Part shown: piece after piece, positions 13,177 to 24,714 of the stretch
Position numbering within the stretch: the stretch's first letter is position 1
Layout of the letters: each line of letters begins with the position of its first letter
Assembly: GCA_020080175.1 (NCBI GenBank)
Contig: JAGHQL010000099.1
Coordinates: 31,142-95,141, forward strand
Direction: 5' to 3'
DNA from: Glutinoglossum americanum
Lineage: Eukaryota > Ascomycota > Geoglossomycetes > Geoglossales > Geoglossaceae
Length of the DNA stretch: 64,000 nucleotides
The notes under the pieces: generated by a model
Databases searched by the model: none
Told to the model about the DNA's origin: nothing
The model's input: the letters and a program-made list of their open reading frames with translations, nothing else
Made by a program: the position numbers and the translations under genes

Positions 13177-14733
13177 ATGAACAAGAGTTTAGATGAAGTA
13201 ATAGCCGATCGACAGGTTGGAACTTCCTTCAGCCCAGTGCCCTACCCACTACATATATCCGATCACATGGAGGAGCCCTCTAACATCGCTACCGTGTACA
13301 GGGTGGAAACAATCGTGGACGCAGAAACCGCCGCCGTAATGACTGGCCTCGAGACGGCGTAAGAAAGGTCCGACCCAAGTCCCCACCCATTCACAGCACC
13401 ACACGCACCAGATCAAACAACTAAGTAGTATGATCCCACGCTAACCGGTTCAACCAGGTTCCCTCACCTCACTCCTCCCAGCTTCAGAACACCCTTCGCA
13501 GCATTCCGTCCTAGTCGCATCAAAGTCGACCTGGAAGCCTCGGTGTTCTATAGTGTGATATCATTGATGAGATTCGCTGACCTGGTCCTCTTCTCTTTCT
13601 ATAATGGCTTTAGTCAAATACGAGAGATGAACCTACCAATCTAGACCGGTATTAAGGCACCAAATTGCATCGTCTCAAGCTATTTTAAGCGGCAGAGCTA
13701 ACAATGCTACGCGGCATCAGTGATTGGGTTCACGACAAATTCGATGACGATCAATGTAAGTTGAGAAAGACCGAGAACCCACCTTTACATACAAAATGGC
13801 TCACGTATTTCGCAGCACCCAAGGCATCACGAACTCCCCATTTCAGATCCAGAAACCGACAATCTCCGGAGCCTGAAGGGTGAATCGAATTTCGCCCGCC
13901 AAATTAACATCCACTAATATCTCCGCACAGTAACCTGGTTGGTGTGAAGATCCGAATAGATAATCTACATTACGAGCTTGGAAAAGAAGATCTCGAAGTG
14001 CGCGACCTTGCTCATCCCAGCCACATGTTATAACTAACGCGATATGAACCCCAGGATCTTTTTTCACGTAAGGGGCCAGTGCTCAAAGTCGATATTCGCT
14101 ACGACCGCGCCGGCCGTTCCGAAGGCGTAGCTTTCGTCACATATGAATCAATTGATGATGCCAGGGCAGCGATTCGTGACTATGACTGTGCTAACGCTAA
14201 CGGTGTGTGACCAAACTCTATCCTTGACAAATCCCTTAACGACTAATTGCTGGGGCATAGGCCAACCGATTCGTCTAACCCTCATGTCAAACTCTACTCC
14301 TGCAGCAAGACCTCGAAACCCATTTGACACTGCGCAGAAACCATCTCGTAGCCTCTTCGACCGGATTTCCGACCCTGCTACGCGCTCGCGCTCTCTCTCT
14401 CCAGACCGCAACCCATTCATCCGTCACTCTGACGTTTCGAAACCGCCCCCAGGCCACATTGACCGTTACATCCCCGGCCAGCGTACGCGCTCGCCTTTCC
14501 CGGCACGCCGAGGCGGCGGTACTGGCGGGAGACGACCTGGCTCGAGGAGGGATGAGAAAGAGAAGGGTTCTGGAAGGTTGGGCAAGGATGGCCGTCCGAG
14601 GAAGACACAGGAGGAGTTAGATGCGGAGATGGAAGATTATTTCGGGGGGAAGGATGAGGGAGAGGGAATTGCTGAGACCGGCAATAGTATTGGTACCGCT
14701 ACGGCCGATGGCGATGTAGATATGGTGGAATGA
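13177..14733 (+). CDS. RGG/RRM RNA-binding protein, ALY/Yra1-related (8 exons, 308 aa)
   Basis: Model is join(13177..13215, 13302..13367, 13614..13648, 13721..13755, 13816..13879, 13931..13997, 14055..14202, 14261..14733). All joins keep frame and together rebuild one ordered protein. The N terminus is MNKSLDEVIADRQ, like the UAP56-binding motif of ALY/Yra1. An Arg/Gly block follows (GGNNRGRRNRRRNDWPRD), then the signature DWVHDKFDDD. An RRM spans about residues 105-175 (KIRIDNLHYELGKEDLEDLF as RNP2 region; RSEGVAFVTYES as RNP1). The tail is Ser/Arg-rich and ends with the ALY-type motif KTQEELDAEMEDYF. Expected role: nuclear mRNA-export adaptor. Two internal exons are only 35 nt. Confidence 0.87.
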
Positions 14734-15589
14734 GCGAGGATCGATCGATCTTGTTGGTTAGCAAGGCTTTTTTTCACGGGATAATTTCCTAAACACCACC
14801 CGTAACTTTTTGTTTTATTTATTTGGGTACCACAAAAAGTTCACCAAATCGCCACACACAAGTCAATACGTAAAATATCAACCGGTAATGGTTGCGAGTC
14901 GCACATGCTAGGGAAAGATCCCCAATAGTGCCTTAGACAAACCCCCCCTCCCCTCCCGAGGTTCACCATATCGGATACGTCCCTTGAGGGACCCCATAGC
15001 CCCCACCCAACCCCCCAAGAAACTTCCCCAGATTCCTCCCATCCATGACACATTGCTGGAACCCAAAAGCAACGCAATGCAAAAACCCCACCACCCAAAA
15101 AAAAACTCACGAATTTCTTTTTTAGGGAAATAAAAGAAAAAGGCGAATACAGGTGTGCTTGCTTTGTTAGTTAGGGGTTTTAGGCTCCTTTTTCTCCCTG
15201 GTTTTTGCAAGAGTATTTACGGGGTTGGGCACGTTTTTGTTCAGACGCTTACCTGAGCCTTGGCTCAAACTAACTAGAAGGGCGAGCCCCAAGAAACTTC
15301 CTGGTGAATTAAAAAAAAAAACTTTTTTTTTTTAAACAGCAAACCCGCATCAGGAAACGGCGCGTGCACGGGCCCACCGCCGCTTTCGCGGGGTATAGAA
15401 GTCTCCATCCTCCTTTTCCCCTCTTTTTCACACAACAATACACCTGTGCTCGCGACGCCCGGCCGACCTTTTCCACTCCTGCACACGCCTTGTTTTTGGC
15501 CCTTCTGCCTAGCCTAGGCTCACCTGATTGGCCACGCCGCAGCTGAGATTCATGTATCTAGCAGGATCCCCGATCGTCCCTCTTAATTT
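14734..15589. other. Intergenic region, no gene seen
   Basis: Contains poly-A and poly-T runs (15310-15340) and C-rich tracts. No supported gene. Confidence 0.4.
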
Positions 15590-16581
15590 GGATGCTGCAG
15601 ACCCTCTGCGACGCTGATGATATCCTCAGATTCGAAGTGGCAGGATTATGCAAGGCCCTCTCAGAGCATTGCTCAGATCTGTTGTGCCAACTGCACGCTT
15701 GGAAGCTGAGAAGCCGATAACGTGTGAGACCTGGGATGTGACCTTCCCACCATCGAACAACCGCTATATACCGCGCTACAGAAAAAGGGCTTTGCAACGG
15801 AGGGTCGGCGTCCAGACAATACAGCCCTCGGAGTCAAGGACGCAACTGCAGAGGAGAGAGGCGGCTCTATCGACCACAGCAGGCCAGCACCGGGAGATGA
15901 TTCAGGCGGTAGTCCGGATGGGCATGCCTACTACCCTCTGTCGTGGAAACAAACGACCAGTTTTCTAACACGATGTAGAAGATCCAATTGTCCTGCTGGG
16001 AGATGACGACTCAAGTGACTCCGAAGCCAAGGTCGCTTACGGTCTTCGTGCCGAAAAGTGCATAGCCAGATGGGGGTCTTTTCAATGGCCCAGAGACTGC
16101 TGTCGATTCGACATCTCTGGCCCCTCCCTCCAGTCTCGACGGATGGTACGATATTGAGAGTAATGACTTCACCGAGACGGCTCAGTGCCTACGGCGCTCT
16201 GAACAAAAACTTTCGACACGCCCCTATACCTCCTCTTCCCGTACTTTGAGCGAGCCGCTGCACGACCACATCAGTGCAGGAGACCACTGTACGGTCCGCG
16301 CCAGATTCGAGGCAGCGATGTCCATTCTGCTCGTTCTCAACCCCCAGACCATCTTCCTACGGATCGAAGTGCAGTAGACGAACATAAGTTGATTCACCCT
16401 GCACTGTATCCCGATATCTTCGATGAGGAGGACGGACAGCGGCAGGTGGGTGAGGACTGCGACAACGACAATGAGGACGGCAGGCAGCCGCAGCAAGAGG
16501 TGGAGGAAGATGTGGCAGCGGGGCTGATGACCGGAAAGTTTGGCGATACCCATATATCCAGTAAGAAGGATGAAAGTCTTT
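15590..16581 (+). pseudogene. Probable decayed protein gene with shifted frames
   Basis: Coding-like sequence moves between plus-strand frames over about 1 kb. One frame reads TIEQPLYTALQKKGFATEG and continues to about 15955. It is followed in another frame by EDPIVLLGDDDSSDSEAK, then by WYDIESNDFTETAQCLRR, then by HPALYPDIFDEEDGQRQ, ending at a stop at 16581. The changes occur without convincing splice sites between the parts, which suggests small insertions or deletions in an old gene. I do not recognise the protein. Unrecognised introns are the alternative. Confidence 0.4.
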
Positions 16582-17658
16582 GAGTTTGCTGAAGCCTCAA
16601 TCACCTCAACAATGGCCAAGGGCTTAACCCTATTGACAGTTCAGCTGCCAGTCACGCCCACTGTGACAAGTGATCAGTCATATGAGGGTATTATCTTATG
16701 ATATTGGCGATCTTTTGCATTTGACCACTTGACTATTACTGTGGTGCATCCCTGAATTATCATTATTGCAAGCCAGGTTCAGTGCTGACAAAATAACCAA
16801 GCCCTCATCTTAGTGCTACTGGTTACCACTTAAAAGAGATCATTTTCCCTGCCACCGGCCCTTGGTTTCCCGTCTCCGCTAGCGTAGGTGACGCCTACTG
16901 AGTGGTCGAGCTGGACACCCCGCCTTGACAACATACTAATTGGAGGTGGCGGAGAAAGGTTCCTGAGTGGTCGAGATGAACAGCCACATGTCCTAATTGG
17001 CATCCCCCATCGACAAGCGAACAAACCATTTTGCCTTGAATCTCTCTAATTTAGTATCATGTTAGTCATGGTTACAACTCCATGAGTACGGAGACAGCTA
17101 AACCCATCAAAAAAGAGCAGGTTCCCCACGACTACTGAGTCTTCAACACTGAAACCGGCAGTCCGATTTCTCATCTCATCCCTCGCATCTGCTTCCCTAT
17201 ACCTAGTTATTGTCGATAATGATAATTAATCTAGGTTAAAAATACTTAGGACAACTGACGACGGGCGCCGACCGAGGCCGGGAGACCTCCGATTTCGCCA
17301 CCAAAAAAGCAAAACAACTGCAGCCCTCGAACCACCCCACTCCTCCATCTCATGATATTTATTGCCCAAATTCTCCCTTTGGCTACTCGGAGGATCGCCA
17401 AGGCAGTGTTATTACCATTCGCCTTACTACTAAGTGAAAGTTTGGTAAGAAATGTAATTTTCTTGATGGGCATTAAATAGACTTTGCTGGCAATATGCTA
17501 TCTTCTACCGGACCGTGTTTCTGTTTATGTGTATAGCTGCATCTATCATCAGATGGTGACGCTATGGATCATCTCGGATCATTACTATATAAATACGCAT
17601 CCAGGCCTAGTGAACGAGTCAAGCATCAGCACGATTGATCTAATAACTACGTGATTCC
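16582..17658. other. AT-rich intergenic region, no gene seen
   Basis: No recognisable coding pattern; probably the promoter side of the following membrane protein gene. Confidence 0.4.
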
Positions 17659-20007
17659 ATGGAATATCCTTCTTATGCAGCTAACAGGACGTACACTATT
17701 CCGAAACCAGTTGATACCATTTCCCAATCAGAGCCGGATAGTAAGTCCCACCAAATACCATCTGAGCCGGTAGAATGCTAAGCACCCCCAGACCGCTACA
17801 GTTATGTCTCCGGGAAAAGCCGGGATACCAGTCATCTCCCATATGTCCCAGGTTGGCCGCAGGAGCCTTCTCGGTTGAGGATCTCTTTCTTCAGGAAACT
17901 CGGTCATGTATTTCCGGACCTCTTCCTTCTCGTCTTGTCATTATGCTTTGCAGGTAAGCCGCTCGTCACGCTGCATGGCCGAGATTTTTTTTTTTTTTCC
18001 CCTTTTTTGAAGACGTCACTCCGCAAGTGAAAGAGCACACTGACTAATTTCCCAGTCCTCGGCGCATTCGTTGTCCGACTTCGAGATCAGCCCAAATCCA
18101 ACTGGGGAGACATCGTTGTGCAGTCAACCAAAGTCGCTCCAACCATCTGGCCATTAGTCTTCGCTGCTGTGATAGGAAGCATGCTCAAAGCCTCCGCTCA
18201 TCGCAAAGTGCAACGAGGAGCATCTTTAGGCGTGAGTGTCCGCCTCATCCCCCACCATGACGGTACACTGATATTCCAAAAGTCTATTGAGCAGATGATG
18301 AGAAGCCAAACAGTTTTCAGTACGATTCAATCTGCTCTCAGCCTCCGTTTGTTCAGTTTTTCCACGCTCATCTTATTGAGCCTGTGGAGCCTCAATCCGA
18401 TTGGTGGTCAAGCTTCTCTGCGTGCCTTGAGCCTAGACACTCCAATTAGCACCCACTCAACACCAATCAGCTACATGAGTCTCGATCCCCAAATTGCGCT
18501 GAAGTTCGACGTTTTCGGAGGATTGTCATCTATCACATACTACAGACCTCTGATCTCTTCTTTGTTTGGCAGCGCGCTGTACTCTCCTGAAGCTGCCGTG
18601 CAATATTTAGTCGGCTCTGAACAAGAAGCTAACTTGACCAATGTCATTACTCGGCTTGGCGGCATGGATACGGCCATTCTTAGGTCTGAACAAGATTCAT
18701 GGGGCAACGTTCGCATCCCCGTTCTCCACCTACTTCCAGGCTTTGATCCCGACGCTCCAGATACATGGGTTCATGTTCCAGCGGATGAGGTACCTTCGTT
18801 GAGTTCAATCATTGGTGTTCCTATACAGTATCTCCCAACCAGATTCGGTGGTATTAGTTCTGGCAACATCACGTTTAACATGGAATCTAATTACCACCGG
18901 TTTGAGGTAAACTTCGCACCCTTTATTTATATTGCAGGAATTTGCTAGTAACATAGCTTTCAGTGTTTTGATTGGAAACTACTTAGCGGTGATGGCGAGG
19001 TTGCCTGGCTCGATGCCAACAATTACAACCTTTCCGCCCTACCATTTTCGGTCCACGAAAGCACCGGATTCTTCCTCGATACAAACACGTCCGATACGAG
19101 CCGCGTAAAGCCATGGGCGAACAACGACACAACGACCCAAATGCCGGCTCGCACGATATGGTTCGCTTCTAGAGGCGATGATCTGGGAAGAGACTTAGAA
19201 ATGATAACCTCAGTTACTTACTGCGCCATCAGCCAAGAGTACGTCGAAGCAAGAGTCCAATGCTCCAATGCCGGACCCGATAGTAGAACGGGATGTGCCA
19301 TCACGGCTATGCGTCAATCCCAGAAACCACATTTTTGTTCTAATTTCACGGAGCTCGATGCTGGTATATATGAAAGCCATCTTTCCGTACTTTCAAATAT
19401 CCTTCCAGAGTCGCATTCCTTCACCTCGAGTCCTCAGGAATTCTTCTTGTATGATCCTCCCGGCGCCTTCACTAATATCAAATATTCTGTCAGCGCGGTC
19501 CAGATGAGTCATGTTCCAATTAATGTATTTCAAGACCGATTAGCTTTTCTCTACAACACCTTCTCCACCATCACAAAGGCTCCAAATTTGATTGTTGGTG
19601 GTGAATTTGTGTCTCCATTTGGAGATGGATCTATTCTCGTGAGCGCCAACGCCGAGTGGAGTTATCTCCTTGGTCCCGTGTATAGACTTCACACTGATTG
19701 GGCAGCGGTGTATTTCTTTGCGGTGGCGGTCCTTTGCATCTGTGCCTTTTGGACCGTCATAGTGCGCTTGCGACTTCGAGTCCCTGACATGCTCGGAAGT
19801 GTGTCGAGCCTGACCAGGGATTCTGCATTCATCGGCGTGCCTAGCGCCGCAAGCACTCTGGACGGAGATGAGCGCGCTAGGTTATTAAAGGATATGTGGA
19901 TTCGGCTGCAAGATGTCCAACCGGGCGCTCAGATTGGAAGAATCTCTTTGAGTTCGAATCAATCGTTAAGGGATAATGGGCTTGATCGGCAGAGGTTTTA
20001 CGAGTAG
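17659..20007 (+). CDS. Large fungal membrane protein of unknown function (4 exons, 712 aa)
   Basis: Model is join(17659..17740, 17792..17953, 18056..18906, 18964..20007), all GT-AG and in frame. The order is a short cytosolic N terminus; a first helix (FPDLFLLVLSLCFAVLGAF); a second (TIWPLVFAAVIGSML); a conserved-type block SLWSLNPIGGQASLRAL; a long, probably extracytosolic region with Asn-X-Ser/Thr sites and Cys (about residues 190-600); a last helix (WAAVYFFAVAVLCICAFW); and a 90-residue cytosolic tail. The LNPIGGQASLR block and overall topology resemble a widely expanded family of ascomycete membrane proteins with no assigned function. The gene looks intact. I do not know a substrate or partner. 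Confidence 0.82.
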
Positions 20008-20827
20008 TTTGGATCAATCCTGTCTATTTACACAGATACGTGAAAGCTCCTAATATCGGACCCATTATCGTTGCCGGAAGAAGAGCAATCGACCGGTTGA
20101 CGACAGCACATATTAATTTGATCTATCTCGAGAGACGATGACGATGATAATTAAGGCAGACTAGAAAAGCAGGTGTTGGAAAAATACTGCTGACAATAGG
20201 AAAAAGACGAAGAGAAACGGAGTAGAAGATGTTTAGGAGAAGAGCTGCCATCGTGAGACAGAAGGGGGTAGGGATCCTATTTTGGCTCCTCGAGAAGTTA
20301 TAAATGTGAATTTATAAATGTGAATTGGGAAAGAACCCTTTTCTCGGGCCCACAAGGTGTTGCCGCCTCAGCCACCAGTAAGCGGACGTTAAAGCAGCGC
20401 GATATTTTGGCAAGTTGGCTGCGGCCGAGCCCCCCCCTCAAAACGGCAGCCGTTTAGTGGTTCAATAGAGTAAAGTATTTGGTAAATTATTTTATTTTTT
20501 TTAAAAATTAAATCTACATATATATTATTATCAAAACCTCATAAAATATAAAGAAAAAGGCAAATTTCTATATATTACTAATTCTATAGTTGAGTTATAC
20601 TACACTACTATAACTACTCTACAGAACGACTTTAGATGTTTGCTTCTAACACAAATATAGTACAATATTCGAAGATTAGGAAAAAAGCTCTGGTTCTTCG
20701 CAAGATAACGGATTTGACCTGAACTTCTATTTTCGGACATGGATCCTTCGCTCATCTCATAGCGAGATCTGGCGGCTATTGTCCAAGTAGCAACAGCTTA
20801 AGGTGGATAGCTATATATGCAAGCAAG
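20008..20827. other. AT-rich spacer
   Basis: 20460-20660 is strongly A+T-rich, in contrast to the gene before it. A 14-base unit (TTATAAATGTGAAT) is repeated directly near 20298-20325. The composition is what repeat-induced point mutation leaves behind, but I cannot compute a RIP index here. Confidence 0.45.
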
Positions 20828-20849
20828 TTGCCGGAACCGGATCTTCAAG

Positions 20850-20945
20850 TTCGTGCCTCCACCGGCCCCATGCTGGGCCTTCATCCGTGCGCGCGCAGCC
20901 CTCCTGCTGCCGTCCGTACTTCCTTGCTGGTTCCTTATGACGCCT
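20850..20945 (+). repeat. Dispersed repeat, copy 1
   Basis: This stretch matches, in opposite orientation, the sequence around 60610-60705. Shared blocks include GCCGTCCGT, CTTCCTTG and GGTTCCTTATGACGCC in the same order, with substitutions and small indels between. The element type is not recognisable. Confidence 0.55.
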
Positions 20946-21163
20946 TTAGCAGGGCCCGGCCGGACCCCACTCAATTACATATAGAGGTAGCCTTCCCTAT
21001 GCTAGCCCTCCTCCTAGGCTGTCCGGCGGCCGCCGTGACATTAGAGTTACTATTTCCAACGCTAAACGTAGTCGATTTGGCATGGACCAAAGGATGTTTC
21101 TAGCTATATGGCATCCAAATTAGTGCGAACCTGTTATCCATTTTCAGCTCCGAATTCACATTT

Positions 21164-21420
21164 CTACAAGACTTTTTCCACCATCTTGATACCCTCCCGC
21201 TCCGCAATCTTCCGGATAGGATCGCAGATCTCCTCCTTATACGGTGCAAGGATACCTGGAATATTAAGAGCCGGGAGACCGTCCAGTAGTAATTGAGTCG
21301 CGATACCACAAGTAATACCGACTGAGAGCGCCATGGCGGAATACCCCTTTGGATTACCCAGTAGCTCAAGCGTGGACGTGAAGGTATCCTTGATATATAC
21401 ATCGAATGCACTGTTGGCGT
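21164..21420 (-). pseudogene. LYS9: 3' fragment of saccharopine reductase (LYS9-type)
   Basis: An open minus-strand frame of about 85 codons ends at TAG (21164..21166) and gives the C-terminal part of saccharopine dehydrogenase (NADP, L-glutamate forming), the penultimate enzyme of fungal lysine synthesis. Recognisable blocks are TFTSTLELLGNPKGYSAMA, GIATQLLLDG, GILAPYKEEICDPIR and the end MVEKVL. The catalytic N-terminal 80% is absent: directly upstream on the same strand lies the 3' end of the unrelated protease-like gene (stop at 21443). The frame has no stop or shift, so the fragment is young, still selected, or part of a read-through transcript. An acceptor-like CAACAG sits just before the similarity. 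Confidence 0.75.
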
Positions 21421-21442
21421 AAAGCTATGAAAACGCAATCCT

Positions 21443-22983
21443 TCAAAACCCTTGCTCTCCGCCACAAATTTCATACCCAAAATTGCGAAGCTCCATTGCA
21501 GATACGCCCCAACACTGATTGGAATTTATTTTCTTGAATCGAAACAACCCAACAACCTTTCCGTCAGAGTCAAGAAAAGGCGACCCGCAGCTTCCATCAA
21601 TCGGCTCACTCCCATTCTCGAAGACAAACCACTGATGGTGGATATAATCCCTATCCCCTTCCTCTCGGAGCATTGCCCCTATCCCAAGCACAAGCCCTTC
21701 ACAAAAGCCTGAAAATGGGTTGTCCATAGTAATCGGATCATATACCCGAAGGTTTGGGGGGTAACCTGGCGATATACCGCTCATCTGAATACCACCCAGG
21801 CCGTCTTTTGAACTAAAGGTCTCGTTCACATACCTAAGCCCTGAGTTGAGCTTCACAATCGAAATATCGGTCTCAGGCAGCCGGTCCACAACCTTGCCAA
21901 TTACTGAGCCTTTAATAGGGTCTGGATGATAGACCAAGCCATCATCCTCAAAGCCATGCGACGCCACAGTGATAAATGGTTGGCCATGGTGATTGACAAC
22001 AAGCATTCCAGAGGTTGTGGTCTTGAATGTCTCCTCAGTTTTTCCGTCTCTTGTAATTTGGCGGATTGATGAGCTGACCATAATGCCAGGGCGGAGGAGC
22101 GCATCTGGGGTAGTTGTGTAGAGGGTATCATCGTATTTGACGCCTTGTGGGATTTTCGATCCAAGGACTGATGGATCTGGATCTAGGCCTTCCGACTGGG
22201 ACTTGTAAAAGCAGACCTGATGGGCAATCCACGACGGCAGGACTTTCCAATCGGTACCATCAGGTACCGTAATCCTCCAGAATCCCGGAGACCACATGAT
22301 GTCTCGAATTTTGATCTGTAAAGCTTGAAATATTACAATAGCTTCCTTCAGGATGCTCTCCGAAAATTCTTCTTTGCGCTGTAGGTCAACATGTTCAAGC
22401 ATTTTTTTGCCTTTCCCAACTTTTCCTGGGTCAAAGCAGTGCTCCAGTTCGTCCGTTGTCAGCCACAAGAGAAGCCCGCCCACTGTGAAGGGCCAGGGCT
22501 TAGGTGGCAGTGTTCGGACTCGGATTATCACGTAAGGTGGGGCGACTTCGGCAGCAAATGCTGTTGGGAAAAGCCTCAGCAGCTCCGAAAAATCCCCATA
22601 GGGCGGCGTCGTGGGCTTCCCGTTTTCGACAAGGGAATAGCTGAGCTCAACCCGTTTAGATACGGTCAGAGATTCCATAAGGCCTTGATTAGGCTGCCCT
22701 AGCTGAATCTCAAACTGCGCATCTATTTGCCCATAGTTAGTATAATCCGAAAACTATCCGATGGAATGTTCTCACCTAAAACTGAATTGTCTTTCCCTGG
22801 CTTCTTTTTCACCGGTGAACTAGCCTCAGCGGCAGCACCCGCCCACTCTCGCGGTACGATCACAGTCGTACACGGTAAACATCGCTTCTCCGGCGAGGGT
22901 TGTATCTTTCGCTGCGGTGGCGTAGTTGCTAATCTGAGGATAGACTTGGACGGAGAGAATTGTAACACTGTATGAGTTGACAT
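21443..22983 (-). CDS. Chymotrypsin-fold serine protease-like protein (2 exons, 495 aa)
   Basis: Model is complement(22776..22983, 21443..22722). The intron has donor GTGAGA, branch ACTAAC and acceptor AATAG, and it joins in frame. The C-terminal half looks like a trypsin/HtrA-type fold with a triad in the right order: His325 in ITVASHGF, Asp355 in ETDISIVKL and Ser447 in DGSCGSPFLD followed by VVGLF. The usual GDSGGP is replaced by GSCGSP. The N-terminal about 230 residues are unlike known protease pro-regions and hold Trp-rich stretches. There is no signal peptide, so it is probably intracellular. Such stand-alone fungal proteins are poorly described. Activity is an inference from the triad only. 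Confidence 0.75.
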
Positions 22984-23599
22984 TGTGAGACGGGAGTAGA
23001 AGAAAGGTGAAGAGTGAGAAGAAAGGTGGGAAGTAAAGTAGAAAAGATAACGTATTTTATGGCGAGATTGCTCACCCTTCGCGGAACCAACAACACAACT
23101 TTAGGAGAATTCCACATAACCAATTCTTCATAGAATTCCATAAAATTGAAAATAGAGCATATCCAATATTGAAACGACAATACAATAAAATATTAGACCC
23201 GCGAGCCTTGTGGTTGTGGTGAAATAACTTCAGAATATAGATTACCTGCTCTTTTATTATTCTTCACTTATAGCATTATTACATAACTATCTATTAAGAT
23301 CTGACTTAATATAGTTTAGGAGATCTTAAATAGGACCTGACCTGCTTGCTAATAAATTTCCAGAGTATTAGCTGTAGTATTTTACCCGCAGTTCTGTATT
23401 CTCTGCTAGTCGCTCATAGGATTTTTAATAGAACTGCATATAGAACTTGCAAGAGAACAATACAATCTGCATGAGCCATAAATTTTTCTGATGATCATGG
23501 GAAGAGTCAATTTAACACCGTAGATTTCGAATTTGAACTCAGATTTACAGAATTGTTAGTAGTTGTGGCATCACTGAACAACAAATTCAATAAACATGC
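22984..23599. other. AT-rich spacer
   Basis: A+T-rich, especially 23180-23480, with no supported gene. Confidence 0.4.
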
Positions 23600-24078
23600 C
23601 TAGAAAAACTCAAACAGCTGAAAGCTATGCCATTGAGCGCCTATATCACCATCAAGAAGACGCAGCTTACACCGTTGTGCTACCTTATAGCCGATCTCCT
23701 CCGCAAAGCATACACGGAGGAGGTCCTCAATATCCTTGGGACGAGCCCCTTTTGTCACATTCAGGCGACGAGAGACCACAGGATCAAGCCACCCTTCCTC
23801 TGAAGAAGAAGCGAACTTTCGAACCCCCCGTCCTATACAGCAGTGCTCATCGTTGTCGATGACGAGCACCCAGGGCTCATCATCCGGGGACGAACTCGCA
23901 CCTGCCAGCCACACCCCTCCTCCGCGCAGATGCAAACTGCCCTCCGGGCATCTCGTCGTAGCATCCGAAAGGAGAACTTTTTCTTCATAGCCCAGTCGTC
24001 GAGGGCACGGATGAAAGAGCCGATATCGAGATACTCGGTACCATCGCTAGACACCGAGTGCTCCGTCAAAGCAGCCAT
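23600..24078 (-). mobile_element. Mutator-like (MULE) transposase N-terminal fragment, frameshifted
   Basis: Two overlapping minus-strand frames join into the start of a fungal MULE transposase. The first holds the MuDR-type N-terminal domain (IRALDDWAMKKKFSFRMLRR, then CICAEEGCGWQVR). The second continues with HCCIGRGVRKFASSS, VVSRRLNVTKGARPKDI and KVAQRCKLRLLDGD. The frame changes by one base in the CCCCGG around 23900. The catalytic DDE part is missing beyond 23600 and I see no terminal repeats. It is a dead fragment. Confidence 0.72.
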
Positions 24079-24714
24079 CTTCTGTATAGGCTTAGCACCT
24101 GCGCTGAGGTTTTGGTCTCACGACAAGGGTTTTGTCTATTAGCTCTCTCCTGTACCGCAAGGAAGATGGTAGTACTTTCTACGTTTTATTTCTAACGCCT
24201 CATACGGTGGCGTTGAAGTACTCGTGGCCTTGTCGTGTTAGAGGCTTTATGGGGTAGCAACAATGTGTTGTATGCGACGCGTATAGTGAGAAAATCTATT
24301 GGTAGTTAGTACAGGGTTAATGGTTCTTTACAGGGGTTAAACCGAGTTGATAGATCTTTTGCCCTATAAATATGCACATATATATGGAGGGAAAATAAAA
24401 TAAAATAAAATAAAGTAAAATCCCCCCTTCCCATATTGTACCAAGGAGAGAAAGAGGTCATGTTCATATCCCGTACGAAAGCTCCCCCACACGCGGTATG
24501 TGAGGGTGAGGTATCCCTAAAAGAAAAAAAACCCAAAACAGGCAATCAGTAGTATTCCCCAAGCAAAAAGTCATATACGTAACCCCGTGTCGAACTCCGT
24601 AGATCCCCATCGACCCTTTTCATAAACCCCCCTATTCCCCTGTTCACCTTGCGGTGTATATGTGGAGGGATGCTCCGGGAAGTGATCCAAATAAACAAAC
24701 CAAAGCATTACGGT
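24079..24714. other. Intergenic region, no gene seen
   Basis: Contains a short A/T pentamer microsatellite (AAATA units near 24396-24420). No supported gene. Confidence 0.4.
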
